Source: an uncultured Prevotellaceae bacterium
Lineage (GTDB): Bacteria > Bacteroidota > Bacteroidia > Bacteroidales > Muribaculaceae
Direction: 5' to 3'
Assembly: GCA_900541935.1 (NCBI GenBank)
Contig: UQLZ01000009.1
Span: 1 to 59,343, forward strand
Length of the DNA: 59,343 bases
Part shown: piece after piece, positions 44,152 to 51,533 of the stretch
Layout: every line of letters begins with the position of its first letter
How positions within the stretch are numbered: position 1 is the first letter of the stretch
Program-made: the position numbers and the translations under genes
The notes under the pieces: model-generated
Databases searched by the model: none
What the model was told of the DNA's origin: nothing
What the model saw: the letters and a program-made list of their open reading frames with translations, nothing else

Positions 44152-44235
44152 CAAAAAAAGTTGTCGTTTAAAGATTAAAGAATAATAAAAAAGTGTTTTT
44201 ATTGGGTGTTGTAAAGGAATAATGTGTGTTATTAC

Positions 44236-44264
44236 CTTGAAAATATAAACTTTTAGTAAATTTG
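44236..44264 (+). promoter_or_regulatory. Probable promoter of the duplicated-motif lipoprotein
   Basis: CTTG (44236-44239), 17 bases, TAAATTTG (44257-44264), 30 bases before the ATG at 44295. The spacing is a little short for the class. Confidence 0.4.
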
Positions 44265-44294
44265 TTGAACTTGAAATCCATAATAAATATTAAT

Positions 44295-44714
44295 ATGAAA
44301 GGTAAGGCTTTATTTTCAGTTTTTGTAGTCCTTTTTGTCATGGGGTGTTCTGGTAACGAGGAAAAGGTTGCAAAGGTTTCTGTTCAAAATGGGCTTTTGC
44401 AGACTGTGGGGAATGATCGGTATGAACTTTATCCAACCACAAATATGTGGAATTTCATTAAACTTGACACTCAAACAGGTGTAATGAAGATGGTGCAGTA
44501 CACAGTTAAGGAGGATGATGTTCCGTTTGAATACAGTTTGAGCGATGAGGTGCTTGTCTCTCCGTCGCAAGCAAGGGTGAATGGCAGATTTGAATTGCAC
44601 AAGACGCAGAATATGTATAATTATATTCTTCTTGACAAAATAGATGGTCGAACCTGGCAGGTACAGTGGTCATTTGAGGAAAATAGAAGGTTCGTTATCC
44701 CAATCAGCAAATAA
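44295..44714 (+). CDS. Small lipoprotein with an internally duplicated motif
   Basis: A 139-residue lipoprotein (VMGC lipobox, Cys18). The mature part holds two copies of one motif: RYELYPTTNMWNFIKLDT (about 42-59) and RFELHKTQNMYNYILLDK (about 98-115). Each is followed by a G and then MVQYT or QVQWS. From memory, this NMW/NMY...LLD..TG..WQVQ pattern occurs singly in other Bacteroidetes proteins, but I know no function for it. The ATG at 44295 gives a good signal peptide; an upstream in-frame start would spoil it. It lies between pdxJ (divergent) and nadK. Confidence 0.75.
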   Translation: MKGKALFSVFVVLFVMGCSGNEEKVAKVSVQNGLLQTVGNDRYELYPTTNMWNFIKLDTQTGVMKMVQYTVKEDDVPFEYSLSDEVLVSPSQARVNGRFELHKTQNMYNYILLDKIDGRTWQVQWSFEENRRFVIPISK

Positions 44715-44796
44715 TAAAGACCTAATTTATTTTGGCATCTAAGGCAGATTGATGGTGAGGTATTGCTGAGCCGAACGTTAAATATTTCATTTTTCG

Positions 44797-44828
44797 TTTG
44801 TCTCTGCACTTACCTTTCACTAATTTTG
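44797..44828 (+). promoter_or_regulatory. Promoter of nadK
   Basis: TTTG (44797-44800), 20 bases, TAATTTTG (44821-44828): a full consensus pair. Transcription would start near 44835, leaving a leader of only about ten bases before the nadK ATG at 44846. Confidence 0.6.
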
Positions 44829-44845
44829 TAAAAAAATAGGAAGGT

Positions 44846-45715
44846 ATGAGAATAGCATTGTTTGGAAGTCGTCACCAGTCTTATCATCTTGACAATATTG
44901 TCCGCTTGCTTGACAATTTGTCGGCACGTGGGGCTTACATCCTTATGGAGGAGCGCTTTTATAATTATCTGTTGACATTGCTGCCTGTGGTAAATGTTGA
45001 CGACGTTTTGTCGGAAAATGTTTTTCAGGCTGATTATGTTATTAGTATTGGTGGTGACGGGACTTTTTTGCGCACAGCAACGCAAGTGGGCTCTTTGCAA
45101 ATACCTATCGCGGGAATTAATACCGGTCATTTGGGATACCTTGCGGATTTCTCTTTTGAGAATATCGACAAGTTCGTTGATGACCTGTTTGGCGGTAATC
45201 TTCCTATTGACCAGCGCTCGCTGCTCGATGTCTCGACAAATGGCAATGTTAGTTTACCAAAGCGTTTTGCCTTGAATGATGTTGCTATTCAGAAGAGTTC
45301 TTCAGCCTCAATGCTCCACATGCGTACCCGCATAAACGGGAAGGAACTGACTACCTACCTCGGCGATGGCTTGATAATTTCCACCCCTACGGGCAGTACG
45401 GCTTATAACCTTTCTGTTGGCGGTCCAATCATACACCCGGCTTGCAGTTGTCTGGTAGTTTCTCCTATTGCCGCGCATTCTCTGACAATGCGTCCGCTTG
45501 TCGTTTCTGATGAGTCGGCTATTGAAATAACAACGGAATCTAAGCGCTCGGAAACCTTCCGAATAAGTATAGACGGAAAGTCGGTCGCTGTTCCGATGGG
45601 AACAACGTTGCATTTGAAGAAGGCAGATTTCAAGGTGCATATAGTGCAGAATGCTGCTCACGATTTTGCGTCAACGTTGCGGAGCAAGTTGATGTGGGGC
45701 GCCGACAGCCGCTAA
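44846..45715 (+). CDS. nadK: NAD kinase
   Basis: A 289-residue enzyme that phosphorylates NAD to NADP. The motifs are YVISIGGDGTFLRTA (GGDGT), PIAGINTGHLGYLADF, ALNDVAIQKSS (in place of the more usual NE) and LIISTPTGSTAYNLSVGGP. Normal length. The last codons and stop (ADSR then TAA) fall inside a 61-base repeat that is copied again at 45853, so the C-terminus appears to have been supplied by repeat DNA. Confidence 0.96.
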   Translation: MRIALFGSRHQSYHLDNIVRLLDNLSARGAYILMEERFYNYLLTLLPVVNVDDVLSENVFQADYVISIGGDGTFLRTATQVGSLQIPIAGINTGHLGYLADFSFENIDKFVDDLFGGNLPIDQRSLLDVSTNGNVSLPKRFALNDVAIQKSSSASMLHMRTRINGKELTTYLGDGLIISTPTGSTAYNLSVGGPIIHPACSCLVVSPIAAHSLTMRPLVVSDESAIEITTESKRSETFRISIDGKSVAVPMGTTLHLKKADFKVHIVQNAAHDFASTLRSKLMWGADSR

Positions 45716-45764
45716 TCGGCAGTTGATAAGGAAGCATCTGCTACGTTGCCTTCGATGTTCGCAC
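45704..45764 (+). repeat. 61-base direct repeat, copy 1 (overlaps the nadK end)
   Basis: From GACAGCCGCTAATCGGCAGT to TTCGATGTTCGCAC. It differs from the copy at 45853-45913 at only a few bases. The 750-base gap from nadK to the next gene (45716-46465) is almost entirely repeat DNA and holds no convincing gene. Confidence 0.8.
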
Positions 45765-45852
45765 TCAGTCGAGTACGGACGTACACTCCTTTCGCGCTCA
45801 ATCTCGGACGCCTTGCATCTGAAACCTTCTAAACCGCCTTAAGTTTGGAAAA

Positions 45853-45913
45853 GACAGCCGCTAGTCGGCAGTTGATAAGGAAGCATCTGCATCGTTGCCT
45901 TCGATGTTCGCAC
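45853..45913 (+). repeat. 61-base direct repeat, copy 2
   Basis: A second copy of the element at 45704-45764, with AGTCGG for AATCGG and ATCG for TACG. It runs directly into the start of palindrome island C. Confidence 0.8.
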
Positions 45914-45916
45914 CTG

Positions 45917-46365
45917 GCGGACGAAATACATTTCGTCCCTACAGTTGTCTGATTTCCAATAAATTATACACACGATACTGTAGGGACACTCTGCAGAGTG
46001 TCCGCGAAACGTGCCGTTTGCGGGCTGAAAGACCAACGGTTCATCAGCCTGGGGCAACGCCCCAGGAACGGGCAACCCCCAAAAAGCGCTCTGTAGGAGC
46101 AAGGGGTCTCTAATCTGTAAACAAATAATCCTTCTTATTATTGCGACTTACTAATAAAACACGGATTAAAAGATGTCGCAAGTTGTTGATTATTTTAATA
46201 TTATACAGATATCAATTTCTAAATTGTTGCTCCTACAGAGCGCTAATTATTTAACATACATACCTGGGGCAACGCCCCAGGCTGTAAATCGATTTCCCCT
46301 TCAGGGAAAAATTTGTTTTTGCTCATGCGAGGGCGGGACGATAGAGAATCGTCCCCTACAAATTA
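45917..46365. repeat. Modular palindrome island C (largest)
   Basis: Modules in order: GGACGAAATACATTTCGTCC (45919-45938), GGACACTCTGCAGAGTGTCC (45984-46003), a segment shared with island A (46002-46055), and CCTGGGGC/GCCCCAGG (46048-46066). GCGCTCTGTAGGAGC (46086-46100) comes next, with its reverse GCTCCTACAGAGCGC at 46229-46243. A second CCTGGGGC/GCCCCAGG (46263-46281) leads into a stretch shared with island A (46274-46340), and GGGACGATAGAGAATCGTCC follows at 46335-46354. Small open frames here only reflect the repeats. Confidence 0.85.
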
Positions 46366-46377
46366 TTGACGGTTTCT

Positions 46378-46407
46378 TTTGTTTTGTTTGAAGTATGTTA
46401 TTTTTGC
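46378..46407 (+). promoter_or_regulatory. Promoter of the phage-like orphan
   Basis: TTTG (46378-46381), 17 bases, TATTTTTGC (46399-46407). It sits just after island C and favours the downstream start at 46466 for the next gene. Confidence 0.5.
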
Positions 46408-46465
46408 GAACAGAATGCGTATGCAGACTGTAATTTTGCGGATATTAACCTTATATCAAAAAATT

Positions 46466-47011
46466 ATGTTAGTCTATCAAAAAGAACGAATGATTGAAGA
46501 GTGGAAAATCCGCACTGGATATGGGGATTTTCGCCGTGACTGTACAGTTGAGCGTGATGACGGTCTGGATATTAACGCTTATATTGAGCAACGCATAAAT
46601 GTTTGTTATCGGAAATTGCTCAGTGAAGCACCTTTTGATTTGCTTCCTATAAAGAATTTTGCGGGAGATGTCAGTATGCAGGTAATGCCAGACCTTTCCG
46701 GGTTTATCGCTTTGCCTAATGACTGCCTTCGTGTTTCGGAGATAAGGGTTTCCGGATGGAAACGAATGGTTAAGAGTTCGGAATTTGCTGTTGGTGAGCG
46801 TGCTGCATTGCAGTCAAATGAATGGATACGTGGAGGTTGTGTCAATCCTGTTGTTGTTGAGGGGCATCGAAGTCTGACCGTTTATTCTGTTCCAGATAAA
46901 AGTGCCGTAGTTGAATTACTTTTTGGCGTTTCATACCAAGAACCAGGTGTTTATGCTTTTGATGAAGCCGCCTGGGAAGTGCTTTTACAGTATGATAAGG
47001 AAATGCCATAA
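46466..47011 (+). CDS. Hypothetical protein resembling a phage structural/connector protein
   Basis: A 181-residue soluble protein. The start is taken at 46466 (MLVYQKERMIEEWKIRTGYG) because the promoter lies inside the longer frame; ATG 46490 is also possible. The stretch SGFIALPNDCLRVSEIRVSG followed by WKRMV, then a part with HRSLTVYSVPD, recalls head-tail connector-type proteins of Bacteroides phages, which share a LP-x-D-x-L-R...GW pattern. No other phage structural genes are nearby, so it may be a domesticated or stranded gene. Assignment is tentative. It precedes recF by 67 bases on the same strand. Confidence 0.6.
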   Translation: MLVYQKERMIEEWKIRTGYGDFRRDCTVERDDGLDINAYIEQRINVCYRKLLSEAPFDLLPIKNFAGDVSMQVMPDLSGFIALPNDCLRVSEIRVSGWKRMVKSSEFAVGERAALQSNEWIRGGCVNPVVVEGHRSLTVYSVPDKSAVVELLFGVSYQEPGVYAFDEAAWEVLLQYDKEMP

Positions 47012-47078
47012 TCTCATATAAATATTCTTTTTGTCATATTATGGTGAAAGTAAGGCAAAAATGCTGTAAATTTGCGTT

Positions 47079-48161
47079 ATGATACTCAACAGCCTTTCTA
47101 TATTGAATTTCAAGAACATCGCAGATGCTTCTCTATCGTTTTCCGAAAAGGTGAATTGCTTTATCGGAAATAACGGTATGGGGAAAACTAATATCCTTGA
47201 TGCTATCTATTATCTCAGCAATTGCAAGAGCGCACTATCTTCTACCGATGCGGCAACGGTTCGCTTTGGTGAAGATGCGATGTTGCTTCAAGGCACTTAT
47301 TCGCGTATGGAAAAAAAAGAGGTTATTGCGTGTGCTATTCAGTCAGGCAAGAAGAAAGTCAAGCGAAACGGCAAGGAGTATAAGCGTTTGAGTGAGCATA
47401 TCGGGCTTTTCCCGTTAGTGCTCGTTTCTCCGCAGGATTGGAATATGATTGTTGGTGGCAGTGAGGAGCGCCGGCGACTTATTGACAGAATTATTTCTCA
47501 AGGCAATAGGCAGTATCTAGACGCACTTATCCGCTATAACAAGTCTATGGAGCAGCGAAATTCCATGCTCAAGCAGGGATATTCCGACCCTATTCTGTTT
47601 GAGTCGGTAGATACATTCCTAATAGATGCAGCGGAGCAGATTCATTCCGGCAGAATGGAGTGGATTGAGAAATTTACCCCCGTCTTTATGGAGTTTTACG
47701 ATGCCATAGGAGGTGCTGGAGAGAAGGTAAAATTGGGGTATAACAGCGAACTGAACAACAGGAATATGCGTGACATTCTGTCGGAAAATTTCCACAAGGA
47801 CAGAGCGCTTGGGTTTACTTCTCAAGGCGTTCACCGCGACGATATAGAGTTGATGTTGGGAGATGCTATGATGCGTAAAATCGGGTCACAGGGTCAGTGC
47901 AAGACATATACCATTGCCCTCCGCCTTGCCCAGTTCAAATTTTTGAAGGATATTTCCGGATTGACGCCAATTCTATTACTTGATGACATCTTCGACAAAC
48001 TTGACTCTTCAAGAGTTTCAAATATTATGAAAATCGTTTCAGACAAGACATTCGGACAGATATTCATTTCTGATACCAACCGCCAGCACATTAACGAAAC
48101 AATCGAAGCTATAGGCTCTGATTATAAGATATTTACAGTTTCTAACGGTGCGGTTGAATAA
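47079..48161 (+). CDS. recF: DNA replication and repair protein RecF
   Basis: A 360-residue SMC-like ATPase. It shows Walker A GNNGMGKTNILDAIYYLSN, the signature region GSQGQCKTYTIALRLAQFKF, and Walker B PILLLDDIFDKLDSSRV. With RecO and RecR it loads RecA at single-strand gaps. Normal length. A TAAATTTGC box ends only three bases before the ATG, so either it is not used or the message is nearly leaderless; co-transcription with the upstream gene is possible. Two family-1 hairpins follow. Confidence 0.96.
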   Translation: MILNSLSILNFKNIADASLSFSEKVNCFIGNNGMGKTNILDAIYYLSNCKSALSSTDAATVRFGEDAMLLQGTYSRMEKKEVIACAIQSGKKKVKRNGKEYKRLSEHIGLFPLVLVSPQDWNMIVGGSEERRRLIDRIISQGNRQYLDALIRYNKSMEQRNSMLKQGYSDPILFESVDTFLIDAAEQIHSGRMEWIEKFTPVFMEFYDAIGGAGEKVKLGYNSELNNRNMRDILSENFHKDRALGFTSQGVHRDDIELMLGDAMMRKIGSQGQCKTYTIALRLAQFKFLKDISGLTPILLLDDIFDKLDSSRVSNIMKIVSDKTFGQIFISDTNRQHINETIEAIGSDYKIFTVSNGAVE

Positions 48162-48181
48162 AACAGAATCTTAAATATAAA

Positions 48182-48221
48182 GGAAGGTGATACAAAAGTC
48201 ATAAGACTCTGAGGTCACCTC
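48182..48221 (+). terminator. Hairpin family 1, copy 3
   Basis: Outer AGGTGA/TCACCT and inner AAGTC-ATAA-GACT pairing. It lies 20 bases after recF and is weaker than other copies because of one mismatch. Confidence 0.55.
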
Positions 48222-48238
48222 CGCCACTCATGAACAAA

Positions 48239-48280
48239 AAGAGGGCAACCTCAAAGCCTAATGGCTTTTGGGTTGCCCTC
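48239..48280. terminator. Hairpin family 1, copy 4: shared terminator of recF and the POT gene
   Basis: A perfect outer stem GAGGGCAACC (48241-48250) with GGTTGCCCTC (48271-48280) and inner AAAGCC/GGCTTT. It lies between converging genes. It matches copy 2 (19946-19981) almost base for base, including the left flank ATGAACAAAA. Confidence 0.8.
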
Positions 48281-48303
48281 CTGTATCAGATATAATCAAT
48301 ATG

Positions 48304-49860
48304 CTATTGAGTAACCTTTTCGAGCCATTTTACCATGCCGAGCATAACGCCCATTGAAACGAGGCAAACAGCGAGGAATACACCCCAGCATTCCCAGATT
48401 GGCCAGTTGTCATACATTGTTGCACCTACCCACAAGAAGAGATTTCCGAGGGCTGTTGCACCAAGCCATAGACCTTGGCAAAGACCCTGAAGGTGCTTTG
48501 GTGCAACCTTAGAAACAAATGCCAAACCAAGAGGTGAGATGAATAGTTCTGCTACTGTCAAGAAGAAGTAAACAGCGATAAGTACCCATGGACCTGCCTT
48601 CATTGCAGCCTTGGCACCTGTTTCCAATGACTTGAAGTCTGTGCCTGAAGGGTAGCCTTGCATGTATGAGAATACTGTAAGGAATAAGAAAGCAGTACCG
48701 GCAATACCCATACCAATGGCAATCTTCTTCGGTGTAGAAATTTCCTTACCGTTACGAGCCATGGCAGCAAAGATAGCCATGATAATCGGAGTCAATACGA
48801 TAACGAAGAATGGGTTAACTGCTTGCCAGATTTCTGGTGCAATCTTATCTGTGTCAACGAAGTCACGAGCAAAGAGTGACAATGAAACACCGTTTTGGTG
48901 GAATGATAGCCAGAAGAAGATAACAATACCCAAAACTGCAAACAATGCATAAAGGCGTTGCTTGATTTCTTTAGCCATCGCAATCTTTTCTTCCTGTGTG
49001 TATTTAACAGTCTCTTTCTTCTCTTTCTTTCCCGGAGTTGGGAACATCTTGCGGAATGCAATGAATACTACCAAAGAGATAAGCATTGCAACAACAGATG
49101 CGATGAAAGAGTAGTGTATACCAGTGTTGAAAACATCGAGGTATTGAGAGCAGAAAGCAGAAAGGTCTGCTGTTGAGCCTCCAACCTGCTCAACAAGTTT
49201 GTTGAGGTTTGCTGATTCGATTTCAGAAAGGCCTGTACCTTTGAGGAACTTGTGGCAAAGTTCCGGCAATTCTGCATTATAAAGAAGGTTATGAACCTTC
49301 AACCACCATTCGCGAAGCAATGGAGCGACGAATGGAGCGATAAGACCGCCAATATTGATGAAAACGTAGAAGATTTGGAAGCCAGAGTCACGTTTTGACT
49401 TAGCAACAGCCAATTCTTTTTCGCCTTTCTTTGCGGCTTCTGCTTCGAAGTTGTCGTACATCTGACCAACGATAGCCTGCAAGTTGCCTTTAAACAAACC
49501 GTTACCGAAAGCAATAAGAAATAGGGCAAGACATGTAACAGGAAGCAACCAAGTGATTGTTTCTGATGTTGAAAGAATTGGTAATGAAAGAATTACATAA
49601 CCAAAAGCCATAACAATAAGACCAGACATAATTGTCGCCTTATAGTTTTGTGTTTTGTCGGCAATAAGACCGCCAACGAGGCTAAGCACATAGATACCGC
49701 AATAGAAAATTGAGTAAATCATAGTACTTTGGTCATTGTCCAAGCCGAATTTAGAGCAAAGGAAAAGCACCAAAACGGCATTCATAATGTAGTATCCGAA
49801 ACGTTCGCCCATGTTCGCGAGAGCCGCCGGAATAAGTCCTTTAGGGTGGTTTTTAAACAT
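48304..49860 (-). CDS. POT/PTR family peptide transporter (MFS)
   Basis: A 518-residue transporter with about 12 membrane segments plus a cytoplasmic insert (about 285-305, KEKKETVKYTQEEKIAMAKE). The family start motif appears as NMGERFGYYIMN; the usual E-x-x-E-R-F has lost its first Glu (Asn here). Further family stretches are GIYVLSLVGGLIADK and FGNGLFKGNLQAIVGQMYD, and later the ELFISPLGLAFVSKVAPK segment. Proton-driven uptake of di- and tripeptides is the family role; the altered motif may change coupling. It is the last gene of the sufE unit, eight bases after the membrane protein gene. Confidence 0.94.
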   Translation of the reverse strand: MFKNHPKGLIPAALANMGERFGYYIMNAVLVLFLCSKFGLDNDQSTMIYSIFYCGIYVLSLVGGLIADKTQNYKATIMSGLIVMAFGYVILSLPILSTSETITWLLPVTCLALFLIAFGNGLFKGNLQAIVGQMYDNFEAEAAKKGEKELAVAKSKRDSGFQIFYVFINIGGLIAPFVAPLLREWWLKVHNLLYNAELPELCHKFLKGTGLSEIESANLNKLVEQVGGSTADLSAFCSQYLDVFNTGIHYSFIASVVAMLISLVVFIAFRKMFPTPGKKEKKETVKYTQEEKIAMAKEIKQRLYALFAVLGIVIFFWLSFHQNGVSLSLFARDFVDTDKIAPEIWQAVNPFFVIVLTPIIMAIFAAMARNGKEISTPKKIAIGMGIAGTAFLFLTVFSYMQGYPSGTDFKSLETGAKAAMKAGPWVLIAVYFFLTVAELFISPLGLAFVSKVAPKHLQGLCQGLWLGATALGNLFLWVGATMYDNWPIWECWGVFLAVCLVSMGVMLGMVKWLEKVTQ

Positions 49861-49868
49861 AGTTATTA

Positions 49869-50345
49869 TTAATTTTTAAATGATTTTTCCAATGGTTTTA
49901 TGTTTTTCAATTCAAGCAAAACGGTTGCAAATGTTGCTATCATAACGACTGTCGAGATAACTGCGCCACACCAAAGCCCGCTACCGAATAGCGTTGTCAT
50001 GCTAACTTCGCTTGTCGCTTCCGATAGTGGTTGGGTGTAGTTATTTGCCATAATTATCATATATGTGTAGAACATTACTGGTAGAAGAGAAAATGCCGAA
50101 CTGAGTATGTGGGTTGCTTTGTTCCTCAAAAAAAGTGTTGCAATTATTCCAGCCGTTCCGATAATCGGCAGAAGGAACGAAGCAATATTTCCAAAACCGC
50201 CTATTTCCCACACTTGTCCAATCATTTCCGCACCTGTCTCAACACCGAAAATAGGCAGACTGAATAGCGGTAACAGCAGATATGCCGCAGTGCCTAAGAG
50301 TGTTAGAACGGTGATTGATATTTTTATTGCCTTATATTCTTTCAT
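49869..50345 (-). CDS. Hypothetical four-helix membrane protein
   Basis: A 158-residue protein with about four membrane segments (about 10-30, 52-70, 78-98, 122-145) and a short loop after the first. No motif that I recognise. Its ATG overlaps the sufE stop by four bases and its stop is eight bases before the POT gene, so all three are likely in one transcript. Its link to iron-sulfur or peptide transport is unknown. Confidence 0.75.
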   Translation of the reverse strand: MKEYKAIKISITVLTLLGTAAYLLLPLFSLPIFGVETGAEMIGQVWEIGGFGNIASFLLPIIGTAGIIATLFLRNKATHILSSAFSLLPVMFYTYMIIMANNYTQPLSEATSEVSMTTLFGSGLWCGAVISTVVMIATFATVLLELKNIKPLEKSFKN

Positions 50346-50773
50346 AGGGTTTCTTCTTTTGTTTTGTATGCTAAGGCGTACATCTTAATTTGCTTTACCA
50401 TTGCGAGCAAACCGTTGCTGCGTGTTGGTGACAAATGTTCCTGTAAACCGATTTCGTCTATGAAATAGAGGTCGGCATTGAGGATATCAGTAGGGGTTTG
50501 TCCTGACAATACTCTGACAAGCATAGATATAATCCCCTTGACAATGATTGCGTCGCTGTCTGCGTCAAAGGTCAGAACGCCGTCGCTGTATGTTGCGTTT
50601 ACCCATACTCGGCTCTGGCAACCTTCAATAATATTATCTGGTGTTTTGTACTTTTCTTCAAGTGGTGCAAGGCTGTTGCCCATCTCGATAATGTAAGAAT
50701 ATTTGTCCATCCAGTCAGTAAAACCGCTGAACTCCTCGATAATTTCGTCTTGAATTTCGTTAATTGTATTCAT
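50342..50773 (-). CDS. sufE: SufE-family sulfur acceptor protein
   Basis: A 143-residue protein starting at MNTINEIQDEIIEEFSGFTD. The sulfur-accepting Cys lies in IIEGCQSRVWVNA (near residue 52). The end shows EIGLQEHLSPTRSNGLLAMV, typical of SufE. It takes persulfide sulfur from SufS for iron-sulfur cluster assembly. The suf cluster itself is not in the window. Upstream is a TATATTTGC box (minus strand, 50787-50795) that is part of the 83-base tandem repeat. Confidence 0.95.
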   Translation of the reverse strand: MNTINEIQDEIIEEFSGFTDWMDKYSYIIEMGNSLAPLEEKYKTPDNIIEGCQSRVWVNATYSDGVLTFDADSDAIIVKGIISMLVRVLSGQTPTDILNADLYFIDEIGLQEHLSPTRSNGLLAMVKQIKMYALAYKTKEETL

Positions 50774-50787
50774 TTTTCGCATTTTTG

Positions 50788-50986
50788 CAAATATAGTGAA
50801 AGGTGAGAGCAAAAAAAAGCGAAAAACACAGTTTTTTGAATTTTTTTGCCGAACCGCATCCTATATTATCCAAATATAGTGAAAGGTGAGAGCAAAATAA
50901 GCGAAAAACACAGTTTTTTGAATTTTTTTTGCCGAACCACATCCTATATTATCCAAATATAGTGCAAGGCGAGAGTAAAAATAAAC
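50788..50986. repeat. 83-base tandem repeat (two full copies, one partial)
   Basis: Units begin CAAATATAGTG at 50788, 50871 and 50954, exactly 83 bases apart. Copies 1 and 2 differ at few positions. The third is cut short after about 33 bases. Each unit holds CAAATATA, which reads TATATTTG on the minus strand, so each carries a -7-like box facing sufE. The 355-base gap 50774-51128 holds this repeat and the promoter at 51047 and no gene. Confidence 0.85.
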
Positions 50987-51046
50987 CGCTTCTTTTTATG
51001 TTTTACTATTTTTAAATGTTGCTAATGGTAAAAACACAACAAAAGA

Positions 51047-51080
51047 TTTGGAAAATACCATATTTTAATATTATATTTGC
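51047..51080 (+). promoter_or_regulatory. Promoter of the spanin-like cassette
   Basis: TTTG (51047-51050), 21 bases, TATATTTGC (51072-51080). The leader is about 40 bases to the ATG at 51129. Confidence 0.6.
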
Positions 51081-51128
51081 AGCAGGAAAAGCAAAAGAAG
51101 TATTCTAATATCAAAAAACACAAACACA

Positions 51129-51533
51129 ATGAACAATTCAAATTCTTTAATGTACAGCAGTTTTGTCAGCGAATGCCGTCAGGCACTGGCAAAGGCCTTT
51201 AGCAAAGGCGGTGACTTGACCTACAAGTCCATTATAGGGGAAGTTCTTGCAAAAGGCAGACCGTTTTTCACGTTTTCTTACGCCTACGCAATGAAGATGA
51301 TGGGCGTTATGCTCGTTCACGGCAAGCCTTGCCCGGCGAAGGGAGTCAGAAAAGAAATGTGGGAGGAATTTGCCGACTATGTTTCCGAAGAGTTGAGAGA
51401 GCGTAACTGCAAACTGAGCGAGGCAGTAGGTCGGGTAATGTTAAACAAGCGGGCATCAAGGTATTTTATATCATACGACCGCGCATACAGAATTTTTCGC
51501 TATGAGGAAAAGCGTTGCCGCCGTTGCTCTTAG
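51129..51533 (+). CDS. Hypothetical basic protein, first gene of the spanin-like cassette
   Basis: A 134-residue soluble basic protein. It is rich in Arg and Lys, with SFVSECRQALAKAFSKGGDL near the start and YEEKRCRRCS at the end. No membrane segment and no recognised domain; from memory similar short proteins occur near lysis-type genes of Bacteroides prophages. Its last 32 bases overlap the next gene in another frame, which implies coupled translation. Confidence 0.6.
   Translation: MNNSNSLMYSSFVSECRQALAKAFSKGGDLTYKSIIGEVLAKGRPFFTFSYAYAMKMMGVMLVHGKPCPAKGVRKEMWEEFADYVSEELRERNCKLSEAVGRVMLNKRASRYFISYDRAYRIFRYEEKRCRRCS

Noticed and set aside
45839..46391. Small open frames in island C and just after it
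   Set aside because: They are produced by repeat modules read in chance frames and contain no recognisable domain.
50787..50986. 83-bp repeat as an array of complete promoters
   Set aside because: Each unit has a -7-like box, but the nearest TTTG on the same strand is only about 14 bases away, so a full consensus promoter per unit is not supported; kept only as a finding about the first copy.
50788..50986. CRISPR array
   Set aside because: Units are contiguous 83-bp repeats with no unique spacers and no cas genes in the window.
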